The notes: generated from the sequence alone by a model not told the origin. A stretch of 20,125 bases of DNA from Pseudomonadota bacterium (GCA_021323815.1 JAJPKG010000440.1:1-20125), one strand, 5' to 3'. Counted from the stretch's first letter, positions 1-8,248 are shown. Translations and numbers: made by a program.

Positions 1-1634
1 CGGGCGAGGCTGAACCGCTGCCACTGACGCCGGCAAACGCTTTGCGCTACGCCGATCTGGTGCTGGATCGCGCCCGCAACAGCCTGATCTGCGTCTGCGA
101 GGACCACACCAACGAGGAGGCGGAAGCCGAAAATCTGCTGGTGCGCATTCCGCTGAGCGGTGCAACAGCAGGCATCGCGCAACCGCTGGCGCGCGGCAAC
201 CATTTCTATGCGTCCCCGCGCCTGAGTCCCGACGGCAAGCAGCTGGCATGGCTGACGTGGAATCATCCCAACATGCCCTGGGACGGCACGGAACTGTGGG
301 TTGGCGCGCTGGATGCCACCGGGAACGTGACCGAATCAGTGCTGGTGGCCGGCGGCAGGGAAGAATCGATCTTTCAGCCGGGATGGTCGCCGGGTGGCAC
401 GCTGCACTTCGTCTCGGATCGCTCCGGCTGGTGGAATCTCTATCGCCGGCGCGACGGGAAGATCGAACCCCTGCACCCGATGGAGGCGGAATTCGGCGTG
501 CCACAGTGGATCTTTGGCCAGGCGCTCTATGATTTTGCCGATGACACGCGCATCATCTGCGCGTATGGGCAGGGCGGTCGCTGGCATCTGGCGCAACTTG
601 AGACAACGACGCGGGCCTTCACGCCCATCGCAACGCCATATACCTATATCGAGCGGGTGCAGGTCGCGGGCGAAGCGGTTTGGCTGGCGGCTGGCTCACC
701 CACCGAATATCTTTCACTGGCGCGGCTTGATCTCGCCACCGGTAAGAGGGCAATCATCCAGCGGACCAGCAACGAGCAGATCGAGCCAGGTTACATCGCG
801 CGCTCGCGGATGATCGAGTTCCCCACCATGCATGGTTGCACGGCGCATGGCTTCTTCTATCCGCCGCAGAATCAGGATTTCGTCGCGCCGGAAGGCGAGA
901 AGCCGCCCCTGCTGGTGATGAGTCACGGTGGGCCGGTGAGCGCGACCAACGACATGCTTCATCCAGAGATTCAATATTGGACGAGCCGGGGCATCGCCGT
1001 GCTGGATGTGAATTACGGCGGCAGCTCCGGTTACGGTCGCGCTTATCGCCAGCGGCTCAACGGCAACTGGGGCATTGTGGACGTGCAAGACTGCATCGCC
1101 GGGGCGCAATATCTGGCGGCGCAAAGGCTGGTGGATGGCGAGCGGCTGCTGATCACCGGTGGCAGCGCGGGCGGTTATACCACGCTGTGCGCGCTGACCT
1201 TCCACACGGTCTTCAAAGCGGGGGCCAGCCACTACGGCATCAGCGACCTCAACGCGCTCAGCCAGGATTCGCATAAATTCGAGGCGCATGGGCTGGAGAT
1301 CTTGATCGGCCCGCGAGAAACGCAGCCGGAACGCTACATCGAACGGTCGCCCATTCACTTCGCGCACCAGTTGTCTTGCCCTATCATCTTTTTCCAGGGA
1401 TTGGAAGATATGGTTGTGCCACCCAACCAATCCGAGATGATGGTGAACGCGTTGAAAGCGAAAGGCATTCCCGTCGCGTATCTCACCTTCGAGGGCGAGC
1501 AGCATGGCTTTCGCAAACAAGCCAACATCAAGCGCGCCATCGAGGGCGAGTTCTCCTTCTACGCACGCATTTTCGGTTTCACTCCCGCCGACGACATCGA
1601 GCCGGTGGAGATCCTGAATTTTCCGGCGTCGTGA
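1..1634 (+). CDS. S9 family peptidase (prolyl oligopeptidase / acylaminoacyl-peptidase type), 5' end outside window
   Basis: Serine peptidase of the alpha/beta-hydrolase S9 family, which cleaves short peptides or acylated N-termini. The frame is open back to base 3, so the first in-frame TTG at 42 is not the real start. About 544 codons are visible; family members usually have about 620-660, so roughly the first 100 residues lie upstream. The N-terminal half shows beta-propeller-like repeats (for example LSPDGKQLAWLTW, FVSDRSGWWNLYR). The C-terminal catalytic domain holds the triad: Ser in GGSAGG (codon 1164-1166), Asp in GLEDMVVPP (codon 1407-1409) and His in GEQHGF (codon 1503-1505). No signal peptide can be judged because the N-terminus is missing. 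The oxyanion-side motif SHGGP is present. The family call is firm; the exact substrate (dipeptidyl versus acylaminoacyl) is not resolvable. Confidence 0.95.
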   Translation, partial: GEAEPLPLTPANALRYADLVLDRARNSLICVCEDHTNEEAEAENLLVRIPLSGATAGIAQPLARGNHFYASPRLSPDGKQLAWLTWNHPNMPWDGTELWVGALDATGNVTESVLVAGGREESIFQPGWSPGGTLHFVSDRSGWWNLYRRRDGKIEPLHPMEAEFGVPQWIFGQALYDFADDTRIICAYGQGGRWHLAQLETTTRAFTPIATPYTYIERVQVAGEAVWLAAGSPTEYLSLARLDLATGKRAIIQRTSNEQIEPGYIARSRMIEFPTMHGCTAHGFFYPPQNQDFVAPEGEKPPLLVMSHGGPVSATNDMLHPEIQYWTSRGIAVLDVNYGGSSGYGRAYRQRLNGNWGIVDVQDCIAGAQYLAAQRLVDGERLLITGGSAGGYTTLCALTFHTVFKAGASHYGISDLNALSQDSHKFEAHGLEILIGPRETQPERYIERSPIHFAHQLSCPIIFFQGLEDMVVPPNQSEMMVNALKAKGIPVAYLTFEGEQHGFRKQANIKRAIEGEFSFYARIFGFTPADDIEPVEILNFPAS

Positions 1635-1650
1635 CGGCGAATGGTACGGA

Positions 1651-1677
1651 ATGCCATGTGCCTAGCCCACCTGGCAT
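1651..1677 (+). terminator. Interrupted hairpin after the S9 peptidase gene
   Basis: ATGCCA and TGGCAT form a 6-bp outer stem, followed by one mismatch and a GTG/CAC inner stem around a 7-nt loop, 17 bases after the peptidase stop codon. The following bases are only mildly T-rich (atcgttctt), so this is at best a weak intrinsic terminator. Confidence 0.35.
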
Positions 1678-1694
1678 ATCGTTCTTCCGGAGAT

Positions 1695-1723
1695 TTGCCA
1701 ATCCTTTATGGGTATGCTAGCAT
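1695..1723 (+). promoter_or_regulatory. Sigma-70-like promoter ahead of the 38-aa ORF
   Basis: TTGCCA (1695-1700, 5 of 6 matches to TTGACA) and TAGCAT (1718-1723, 4 of 6 to TATAAT) are separated by exactly 17 bases. Predicted transcription would start near 1730, about 40 bases before the GTG at 1768. This is called by eye from consensus only. Confidence 0.45.
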
Positions 1724-1767
1724 GCCCCCCATCAAACACATCCATTCGATTGGGGGAAGATGACCCT

Positions 1768-1884
1768 GTGAAACCGATGTATCCGACCGGCCCCAGTTGG
1801 CGGCGCATCACCGTGCTGCTGCTGGCGGCGCTCGCTCTGGCCGTTGTCTTCGGCGCGGTGTATTATACCCTGATGAAGGGCTAG
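1768..1884 (+). CDS. Small single-pass membrane protein, 38 aa, unknown function
   Basis: This is a short GTG-initiated reading frame that is easily missed. A purine-rich ribosome binding site GGGGGAAG (1752-1759) lies 8 bases before the start, and a promoter-like pair lies further upstream. The peptide begins MKPMYPTGPSWRR, a short basic N-terminus, followed by one hydrophobic segment of about 20 residues (from ITVLLLAAL to VYY) and a TLMKG tail. The positive residues before the helix suggest the N-terminus stays in the cytoplasm. It stands alone between the S9 peptidase and nnr, same strand. I do not recognise a family. The case rests on SD, promoter and composition; chance occurrence cannot be excluded. 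Confidence 0.5.
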   Translation: MKPMYPTGPSWRRITVLLLAALALAVVFGAVYYTLMKG

Positions 1885-1914
1885 GGCCTTCATTGGCTGC
1901 AAATGCCCTTCGTT

Positions 1915-1950
1915 GTGCATGATATGATGCTGGTGCGTGCATGATATCAG
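1915..1950 (+). promoter_or_regulatory. Extended -10 promoter of the nnr operon overlapped by an 11-bp direct repeat
   Basis: TGATATGAT (1920-1928) is an extended -10 element with -10 hexamer TATGAT (1923-1928); no good -35 is seen, which is normal for this promoter class. GTGCATGATAT occurs twice (1915-1925 and 1937-1947) with a 22-bp period, about two helical turns. One copy covers the -10 and the other the predicted start region. The second copy continues into the palindrome TGATATCA (1942-1949). The placement would suit a repressor operator, which is inference. Confidence 0.5.
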
Positions 1951-1971
1951 CCTAAGAAGGAGCGGTCAGCG

Positions 1972-3549
1972 ATGCGGGTGGTCACGGTTGCGCAAATGCG
2001 CGGCATTGAAGCGGAAGCCGAACAGCGGTATGGATTGGACGGGTCGGCACTCATGGCCGTTGCCGGGCGCAGCGCGGCGGAGATCGCCCGCGAGTGGCTG
2101 GGCGGCGACATCGCGGGCCGGCGCTTCCTGGTGCTGGTGGGGCCGGGCAACAACGGTGGCGATGGCCGCGTGATGGCCGGCCATCTGGTGAATGATGGCG
2201 CGGAAGTGGCCTTTTATGACTGGCGGACGCGCAAATTGGAACCCGGCAACAGCACCGCCGGCATAGCTGATTGGAATGACCCCGACGCGCTCAGCCGCCT
2301 GCTGGACCAAACCGATGTGGTGGTTGACGCCTTGCTGGGCATCGGTGTCTCGCGCCCTCTGAGCGACGAGATGCAGGCGCTGAATCGCCGGGTGCGCGAT
2401 GCCCGCTTGCGACGCGGCGACGCGCCCAAGATCATCGCTGTCGATCTGCCTTCCGGCGTGAATGCCGACACCGGCGAAGTCAGTGTTGGCACCCTGGCGG
2501 CGGATCTCACCGTCACGCTCGGCGCGCCCAAGATCGGCCTCTTCTGGTATCCCGCTGCGGCATACCTGGGCGAGCTGCGCGTTGGGGGCATCGGCCTGCC
2601 GCCTGAGATGCATTTCGACGGCGTGGCAGAGATGGTGACGCCGGACGCCGTGCGAGCGCTCTTGCCGAAACGGCCACCCAACAGCAACAAAGGCACCTTC
2701 GGCAAAGTGCTCATTGTCGCCGGCTCTGCCCGTTTCCCCGGCGCGGCGCTCATGGCGTCAAGCGGCGCGGTGCTCAGCGGCGCGGGACTGGTGACGCTGG
2801 CTGCCACGCCCTCGCGGTCCCGCGCCTATGCGAGCGCGCTGCCCGAAGTCGTCTATGCCCTCTTGCCCGAAGACGCGCCGCCCACCGCGCAAACCATCCT
2901 CGATGCCGCGAAGGGCCAGAACGCCCTGCTCATCGGCCCCGGTCTGGGTCAGGAACCTGCCACCAAAGCATGGTACCTCGACGTGCTGCGCGGCCTGCGC
3001 GATCTGCCGGATGAGCAGCGCCCCAAACTCATCCTCGACGCCGACGGATTGAATATGCTCAGCCAGGAAGAGCGCTGGTGGCAGATTCCCCCGCCGCGCA
3101 CCGTGCTGACGCCCCACCCCGGCGAAATGGCGCGCCTGATGGGCCGCGACGCGCACCTGGCCGGCAGCGGATTGGAGCGCCTGGCGACACTGCGCGATCT
3201 GGCGGCGACCTGGGGACATGTGATCTTGCTCAAAGGAGCCATCACCACCATCGTTGCGCCCGATGGGGTGCATCACGATTTCCCCTGGCTCAACTTCGCG
3301 CCGAATCCCGCGATGGCGACCGCCGGCATGGGTGATGTGCTCAGCGGCATCATCGTCAGCCTGTTAGGGCAGGGCATGTCCCCCGAAGACGCCGCCGTTG
3401 CCGGCGCAGCTTTGCACAGCACCGCCGGTCGCCTCGCCTGTGAGGCGCTGGGCGGCATCCGCGCCGGACTGCTCGTCACCGACCTCGCCGGCTGGATTCC
3501 CACCGCCCGTCTCGCCATCCAGGGCGACGGCTATGGGGAAGTGGGATGA
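1972..3549 (+). CDS. nnr: Bifunctional NAD(P)H-hydrate epimerase / ADP-dependent NAD(P)H-hydrate dehydratase
   Basis: Metabolite-repair enzyme of 525 aa. The N-terminal YjeF_N domain (about residues 1-215) epimerises damaged R-NAD(P)HX. The C-terminal ribokinase-like domain (about 230-515) dehydrates S-NAD(P)HX back to NAD(P)H using ADP. Visible motifs are GPGNNGGDG (57-65) in the epimerase domain, KGTFGKVLIVAGS (from 240), TPHPGE (about 380-385), HVILLKG, and NPAMATAGMGDVLSG with the catalytic-type Asp in GMGD (D455). Length matches bifunctional YjeF/Nnr proteins. The ATG is set by AAGGAG (1957-1962) nine bases upstream. Its stop overlaps the fmt start (ATGA), implying translational coupling. 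In E. coli the fused protein is called NnrD (YjeF). Function is confident from motifs. Confidence 0.95.
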   Translation: MRVVTVAQMRGIEAEAEQRYGLDGSALMAVAGRSAAEIAREWLGGDIAGRRFLVLVGPGNNGGDGRVMAGHLVNDGAEVAFYDWRTRKLEPGNSTAGIADWNDPDALSRLLDQTDVVVDALLGIGVSRPLSDEMQALNRRVRDARLRRGDAPKIIAVDLPSGVNADTGEVSVGTLAADLTVTLGAPKIGLFWYPAAAYLGELRVGGIGLPPEMHFDGVAEMVTPDAVRALLPKRPPNSNKGTFGKVLIVAGSARFPGAALMASSGAVLSGAGLVTLAATPSRSRAYASALPEVVYALLPEDAPPTAQTILDAAKGQNALLIGPGLGQEPATKAWYLDVLRGLRDLPDEQRPKLILDADGLNMLSQEERWWQIPPPRTVLTPHPGEMARLMGRDAHLAGSGLERLATLRDLAATWGHVILLKGAITTIVAPDGVHHDFPWLNFAPNPAMATAGMGDVLSGIIVSLLGQGMSPEDAAVAGAALHSTAGRLACEALGGIRAGLLVTDLAGWIPTARLAIQGDGYGEVG

Positions 3550-4526
3550 TGCCCATGCGCGTGCTATTCATGGGAACGCCGGAATTCGCGGTGCCGAGCT
3601 TGCGGGCGCTGGCGGCGCTGCCCGAATGCGAAATGGTGGGCGTCGTTACCCGGCTGGATAAACCCGCCGGGCGCGGCAACGCGCTGATGCCGCCGCCCGT
3701 GAAGTCAGCCGCGCAGGAACTTGGTTTGCCTGTGTGGCAACCGGGATCGCTACGCAAGGCTTCTGCCCAGCAGCTTTTGGCCGATCTCGCGCCGGATGTC
3801 ATCGTCGTGGCCGCCTTCGGGCAGATCTTGCCACCCGCCGTACTGGCGCTGCCACCACGCGGCTGCCTGAACGTGCATGCCTCGCTGCTGCCGAAATATC
3901 GCGGCGCGTCGCCCATCACCGCTGCCATCCTCCACGGCGATGCCGAGACCGGCAACACCATCATGCTCATGAACGAAGGGCTGGATACCGGCGCGATCAT
4001 TGCCCAGGAAGCCGTGCCCATCGCGCCGGATGACACCACTGCCACGCTCACCGCTAAATTGGCCGCGCAAGGAGCCGATCTGCTGGCGCGCACCCTGCCG
4101 CAATGGGTTGCAGGCGCGCTCACCCCCATTCCCCAGGATGAAACGCAAGCCACCATGACGCGGCTGATCCGCAAGGAAGACGGCATCATCGACTGGCATC
4201 TGAGCGCGACGGAGATCGAGCGCCGGGTGCGGGCTTATACTCCCTGGCCGGGAACGCAGACCACCTGGCGCGGCCAGCCGTTCAAGATCATCGCCGCGCA
4301 CGTGTTGAGCGACGCCGACCAGCCTCCGCTGGAGCTTGCGCATGACGCTGTGCCGGGAACGGTGGTGACGTGGGGGCGCGGCGCGGCGCAACGGCTGGCG
4401 GTGGTTTGTGGCGACCGCTCGGCGCTGGCGCTGGATGTGGTACAATTACCGGGTAAACGCGCCGCTGCCGCCGCCGATGTGGCGCGCGGCCAAATGGCCC
4501 TGATTGGGGCCGTCTTGCCGTCATGA
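3546..4526 (+). CDS. fmt: Methionyl-tRNA formyltransferase
   Basis: Transfers a formyl group from 10-formyl-tetrahydrofolate to Met-tRNA(fMet) for translation initiation in the cytoplasm. It has 326 codons, slightly longer than the usual 310-320. The N-terminal formyltransferase domain starts MRVLFMGTPEFAVPSL and contains the catalytic-site block NVHASLLPKYRGASPI (N109, H111) and the Asp of NEGLDTGA (D147). A C-terminal tRNA-binding domain begins near residue 215 (after RLIRKEDGIIDW). Start choice is open: ATG at 3546 overlaps the nnr stop, ATG at 3549 is better spaced (7 bases) from GGGGAAG (3535-3541), and ATG at 3555 gives the canonical N-terminus. The 3' end overlaps rlmN by ATGA. It is the second gene of the operon. 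Confidence 0.95.
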   Translation: MMPMRVLFMGTPEFAVPSLRALAALPECEMVGVVTRLDKPAGRGNALMPPPVKSAAQELGLPVWQPGSLRKASAQQLLADLAPDVIVVAAFGQILPPAVLALPPRGCLNVHASLLPKYRGASPITAAILHGDAETGNTIMLMNEGLDTGAIIAQEAVPIAPDDTTATLTAKLAAQGADLLARTLPQWVAGALTPIPQDETQATMTRLIRKEDGIIDWHLSATEIERRVRAYTPWPGTQTTWRGQPFKIIAAHVLSDADQPPLELAHDAVPGTVVTWGRGAAQRLAVVCGDRSALALDVVQLPGKRAAAAADVARGQMALIGAVLPS

Positions 4527-5707
4527 AACCGGAATATCGTATGGCAATCGCTATTGAGCAACCAGCTACAATCTTAGATCTCACCTATGCTGACCTCGTC
4601 GCCTGGATGAAAAAACACGGCGAGGCGACGTTTCGTGCCAAGCAGATCTTTCAGGCGATCTATCGCGATCTGGTGACGGAATACGAGCAGATCACCACGT
4701 TGCCCAAAGCGTTGCGCGCCCGGCTGGCTGAGGAATTGCCGTTGGTGGCCCCCAGCGTCGCGCGCGAGTTGCATTCCCGCGACCAGCGCACCATCAAGCT
4801 GCTGCTGGAACTGAGCGACGGCGCGCAGATTGAAACGGTGCTGATGCTCTATCCGCCGAACCCCGAATCACCCAGGGCGCGGGCGACGGTGTGCGTTTCC
4901 ACCCAGGCCGGCTGCGCCTATGGTTGCACCTTTTGCGCGACGGGGCAGATGGGGTTCGCGCGCCACCTGCGGCCCGGCGAGATTGTGGCGCAGGTGTTGC
5001 ACTTCGCTCGCCTGCTACGCGCTCATCCCTGGTCATGGCCCGTCGTTCCCAACGCCGCCGGATCTCAGCACAGCGGCGCGCTGGATCGCGTCACGAACGT
5101 CGTGCTGATGGGCATGGGCGAGCCGCTGCATAATTACGATAACACCTTGCAAGCCCTGCGCTTGCTGAACGCGCCCGAAGGCTTCAACCTGGGCGCGCGG
5201 CACATGACCGTCTCGACGGTGGGACTGGTGCCGGCCATTCAACGGCTGGCGGGAGAAGCGTTGCAGGTGAATCTGGCGATCTCGCTGCATGCGCCGAATA
5301 ACGAGATGCGCGCTCAGACCATGCCTGTCGCCCGCAAGTGGCACCTGGATGAACTGCTGGCCACATGTTTGGATTTCGCCCGCCGGACGGGACGGCAAGT
5401 GACCTTTGAATATGTGCTGCTTTCCGGCGTGAACGACCAAATCCCCCACGCTCAGGAATTAGGCCGGCGTCTCGCGCCCTTTGGCCCGCTGGCGCACGTC
5501 AACCTCATCCCGGTCAATGTGACGGCTGCCGGTTACAGGCCGCCCAGCGGCGAAGTCATCCGCGCGTTCCGCGAGACGTTGCGCCAGGCGGGCGTCAGCA
5601 ACAGCGTGCGCGCCGAACGGGGTGATGACATCGCAGCGGCGTGCGGCCAACTGCGCACCCTCAACCAGCGCCAATCCCTTCATCCTTCTGGAGGACCTGC
5701 CTCATGA
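4523..5707 (+). CDS. rlmN: 23S rRNA (adenine(2503)-C(2))-methyltransferase, radical SAM
   Basis: Radical SAM enzyme that methylates C2 of A2503 in 23S rRNA and A37 in some tRNAs. The 394-aa protein shows the RlmN signature: Cys124 in VCVSTQAGC, the cluster-binding CxxxCxxC as C131-C135-C138 (GCAYGCTFC), the GMGEPLHNYDN SAM region, and the C-terminal RGDDIAAACGQLR, where C374 corresponds to the catalytic methyl-carrying cysteine. About 15 residues between LRPGEIVAQV and NVVLMGMGEP make this loop longer than in E. coli. The ATG at 4523 overlaps the fmt stop; a second ATG at 4541 is possible and neither has a strong SD. The 3' end contains the GGAGGA site of the next ORF. RlmN versus Cfr: the housekeeping context favours RlmN. 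Confidence 0.95.
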   Translation: MKPEYRMAIAIEQPATILDLTYADLVAWMKKHGEATFRAKQIFQAIYRDLVTEYEQITTLPKALRARLAEELPLVAPSVARELHSRDQRTIKLLLELSDGAQIETVLMLYPPNPESPRARATVCVSTQAGCAYGCTFCATGQMGFARHLRPGEIVAQVLHFARLLRAHPWSWPVVPNAAGSQHSGALDRVTNVVLMGMGEPLHNYDNTLQALRLLNAPEGFNLGARHMTVSTVGLVPAIQRLAGEALQVNLAISLHAPNNEMRAQTMPVARKWHLDELLATCLDFARRTGRQVTFEYVLLSGVNDQIPHAQELGRRLAPFGPLAHVNLIPVNVTAAGYRPPSGEVIRAFRETLRQAGVSNSVRAERGDDIAAACGQLRTLNQRQSLHPSGGPAS

Positions 5708-5811
5708 CCAGCGATGTCTCACGTCGAGGGGTCGTCGAAGGCGATCTGCCCTGTTGTTTTACTCATCAGCTTGAGCTGGGACCAACATGCTGCTTTTTCA
5801 AATCATCGTGA
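5704..5811 (+). CDS. 35-aa ORF coupled to rlmN and overlapping the glycosyltransferase start
   Basis: The ATG overlaps the rlmN stop (ATGA) and is preceded at ideal distance (8 bases) by GGAGGA (5690-5695), the strongest ribosome binding site in this operon. The 35 codons start MTSDVSRRGVVEGDLPCC, contain two CC pairs, and stop at 5809-5811, 25 bases inside the glycosyltransferase gene in another frame. The peptide resembles nothing I know. Its likely role is a leader that delivers ribosomes to the weaker start at 5787. Alternatively it is a relic of a frameshifted gene start. Confidence 0.4.
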   Translation: MTSDVSRRGVVEGDLPCCFTHQLELGPTCCFFKSS

Positions 5812-7004
5812 CCGTCGCGCTGGCGGCGTTGCTGGCGAACACCATCAGCAACTTGCGCTGGTTGAGGCAATCCTTGCGCGGCTCCACGCCTGAATCCACC
5901 CCGTTTGTCTCCATCCTTGTCCCCGCTCGCAACGAGGCGCGCTCGATTGCCGCATGTGTGGAATCGCTTGCCCAACAGAACTATCCTCACTTCGAGATTC
6001 TGGTGTTGGACGACAACAGCGAAGATGATACCGCTGCCATCGTCGCATCGCTGGCCGGGAAATACCCCTCCGTGCGCCTGCTGCGCGGGCAACCCTTGCC
6101 CGAAGGATGGCACGGCAAGGCGTTCGCGTGCGTCCAATTGGCGCAGGCAGCGCGCGGCGAGTGGCTGCTCTTTGTGGATGCCGACACGGTGCATGCGCCG
6201 GAATGCCTCACCGTCGCCATGCGTGCCGCGCAATGGCACGGTGCCGATCTGCTGACGATGCTGCCGCGCATCCTGATGGGCAGCGTTGGCGAGGCGCTGC
6301 TGCTGCCCATCATCCCCTGGGTTTTCGGCTCGCTCATGCCGCTTGGTCTGGTCACGCGCAGTCGCTGGCCGCTGGTGGCCGGCGCGCTGGGACCGTTTCT
6401 CCTCTTCCGGCGCGAGATCTATCAGCGCATCGGCGGTCACGCGGTGGTGCGTTCAGACATCGTGGAAGATCTGCAACTCAGCCGCCTGGTGAAACAGCAC
6501 GGCGGGCGCGTGCTGTGGATTGATGGGGCCGGTCTGATGCGCATCCGCTTCTATCATTCATCCGCCGAAGCCTGGCGCGGCCTGGCGAAGAGCACCTTCA
6601 CCGCCATCAACTATTCGTTGTTTGCGCTGGCGGTCGGCGCAGTGGGAGTGCTCGCTTTCTTCGTCGCGCCCTACGCCGTGTTGCTCGCCAGCATCATCAG
6701 CCATCACTTCAGCGTTGCGCTGTTCGCTCTGCCGCTTGCGCAGGTGCTCTGCATCGCGCTTTCGCAGCTGTTGCTGGCGCACCATTTCCATCATTCGCGC
6801 GTGATGGCGATCTTTTTCGGCGCAACCATGCTGGCGGTCATCGCCTGCACGGCCTTTTCCGCGTATCAGGTGCTGTTTGGTCCAGGCGTCGTGTGGAAAG
6901 GCCGTGCCTATCAGTTTCGCTCCATTGCCGCCGGCAGCGGGGCGCAAGCAGAGCAGCCTGGTGATTATGCCGACCCTGCGCCCTCTGAATCCAGCCTTTC
7001 CTAA
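5787..7004 (+). CDS. Membrane-bound glycosyltransferase family 2 protein (CrtQ/HpnB-like)
   Basis: GT-A fold glycosyltransferase of 405 aa. It begins with an N-terminal anchor (about residues 1-21). The catalytic domain runs from VSILVPARNEARSI (41-54), through LDDNSEDDT (74-82), the metal-binding-type DADT (131-134) and VEDLQLSRL (ED 237-238). A hydrophobic stretch lies at about 178-200 and three C-terminal membrane segments at about 275-360, ending VWKGRAYQF. This architecture and the WKGRxY tail match GT2 enzymes annotated as 4,4'-diaponeurosporenoate glycosyltransferase or hopanoid HpnB. No carotenoid or hopanoid genes are present to fix the acceptor lipid, so no symbol is given. The SD is only a short GGGA (5778-5781). 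It is the last gene of the nnr-fmt-rlmN run and converges on kdpD with a 26-bp gap. Confidence 0.85.
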   Translation: MLLFQIIVTVALAALLANTISNLRWLRQSLRGSTPESTPFVSILVPARNEARSIAACVESLAQQNYPHFEILVLDDNSEDDTAAIVASLAGKYPSVRLLRGQPLPEGWHGKAFACVQLAQAARGEWLLFVDADTVHAPECLTVAMRAAQWHGADLLTMLPRILMGSVGEALLLPIIPWVFGSLMPLGLVTRSRWPLVAGALGPFLLFRREIYQRIGGHAVVRSDIVEDLQLSRLVKQHGGRVLWIDGAGLMRIRFYHSSAEAWRGLAKSTFTAINYSLFALAVGAVGVLAFFVAPYAVLLASIISHHFSVALFALPLAQVLCIALSQLLLAHHFHHSRVMAIFFGATMLAVIACTAFSAYQVLFGPGVVWKGRAYQFRSIAAGSGAQAEQPGDYADPAPSESSLS

Positions 7005-7030
7005 CGCACAGAATCAGCAGATTCGCCATG

Positions 7031-8233
7031 TCACTCGCCGTCCTTGTCTTCCTGGTGTGGCACCACGTGAATGGCGATGCCGAGCGGCATGCGCAACAGC
7101 CGATTGACGACGGATGGTCGCCAGAATTCCTGCCAGGGGCTGCGCGTGGGCTGGCCGATGACCAGTTGCGTCACGCGATGTTCCCGCGCCACCCGCGCCA
7201 GGGCGGCGGCGACATCCGTATCTGTGACATAGATGACCTCAGCGCCCAGATCGGCGGCGAGGCGCGCCGTCTCGCTGTTGGGTGTGGCGGGATGGCGCGG
7301 CACGTCCACTGTGACGGCCAGCAATGGGGCTTTCAGGCTGTGCGCCAGCCGCCAGCCCGCCCGCACCACTTTGCTCGCGTGCGGTTTGTTGTCGAAGCAC
7401 ACCATCACGCGCTCCGTCGCCGCCGCGCCCCACTGAGACGCGCCGTCGCGCCCGCTGCGCATCAGCGCTTCGAGTTGATCTTCGGTCTTTTCCGCCGTGC
7501 GGCGCAGGGCCAGCTCGCGCAGCGCTGTCAGGTTGCCGATGGTGAAATAGCGTTCCAGCGCCACCGCTGCTTTTTCCGGCGGATAGATGTTGCCATGCCG
7601 CATGCGCGAGCGCAGCGCTTCCGGCGCGATATCCACCAGTTCGATCTCATCGGCGTTATCCAGCACGCTATCGGGCACCGTTTCGCGCTGGCGCACGCCG
7701 GTGATCGATTCGATGATGTCGTTCAGTCCCGCGAGATGCTGGATGTTGAGCGTCGAGATCACGGTGATGCCGGCGTTCAAGAGATCCTCGACATCCTCAT
7801 AGCGCTTCAGGTGCCTGGAGCCGGGCACGTTGGTATGCGCCAGTTCGTCTACCAGCGCCACTTGCGGATGCCGCGCAATGATCGCGTCGGTATCCATCTC
7901 TTCCAGGACGGTGCCGCGATATTCCACTTTGCGGCGCGGGATAATTTCGAGATCGCCGATTTGCTGCTCGGTGAGGGGGCGATGATGCGTTTCCACGATG
8001 CCAATGACGACATCGGTGCCGCGCGCCTTGCGCCGCCGTCCCTCGTTGAGCATGGCGTAGGTCTTGCCCACGCCGGCCGCCATGCCCAGATAGATGCGCA
8101 GCCGCCCGCGCCGGGGCAGCGCCGCCGCGTCGGCGGTTGCGTCTTTTTCGACGCGCGACGTGGCTGGGGCCGCATCGCGCAATTGATAGCGATCCAGCAA
8201 TTCTTCCGGGCTGGGGCGGTCGTCGTCCGCCAT
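7031..8233 (-). CDS. kdpD: Truncated KdpD: Walker ATPase plus Usp sensor protein without kinase domain
   Basis: 400 aa, versus about 900 for full KdpD. After a 42-residue lead-in (RPSPEELLDRYQL, as in full-length KdpDs), the KdpD domain shows Walker A GMAAGVGKT (50-58) and Walker B VALVDELAHTN (125-135). A universal-stress-protein domain spans about residues 255-395 (ERVMVCFDNKP to MPLGIAIHVVPHQ). The protein then stops: the four-TM GAF-linked region, phospho-acceptor His domain and ATPase domain are absent. The stop (TGA 7031-7033) is followed by the convergent glycosyltransferase, so no lost 3' half remains nearby. Such short KdpDs are known, for example in Anabaena. It is the last gene of the operon, 15 bases after kdpC, with GAGGGG before its ATG. 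The role is presumably cytosolic sensing; the mechanism without a kinase domain is unknown. Confidence 0.93.
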   Translation of the reverse strand: MADDDRPSPEELLDRYQLRDAAPATSRVEKDATADAAALPRRGRLRIYLGMAAGVGKTYAMLNEGRRRKARGTDVVIGIVETHHRPLTEQQIGDLEIIPRRKVEYRGTVLEEMDTDAIIARHPQVALVDELAHTNVPGSRHLKRYEDVEDLLNAGITVISTLNIQHLAGLNDIIESITGVRQRETVPDSVLDNADEIELVDIAPEALRSRMRHGNIYPPEKAAVALERYFTIGNLTALRELALRRTAEKTEDQLEALMRSGRDGASQWGAAATERVMVCFDNKPHASKVVRAGWRLAHSLKAPLLAVTVDVPRHPATPNSETARLAADLGAEVIYVTDTDVAAALARVAREHRVTQLVIGQPTRSPWQEFWRPSVVNRLLRMPLGIAIHVVPHQEDKDGE

Positions 8234-8248
8234 GACGCACCCCCCTCG

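Noticed and set aside
714..1520. 268-codon minus-strand frame within the S9 peptidase
   Set aside because: Lies opposite the catalytic domain with its complete triad; no independent evidence.
4991..5095. Insertion in the RlmN loop as a sign of an unusual enzyme
   Set aside because: All catalytic cysteines are intact, and a loop of variable length is tolerated at this place.
7011..7024. Small inverted repeat GAATC-agca-GATTC between the glycosyltransferase and kdpD
   Set aside because: A 5-bp AT-rich stem without a T-run is too weak to call a terminator.
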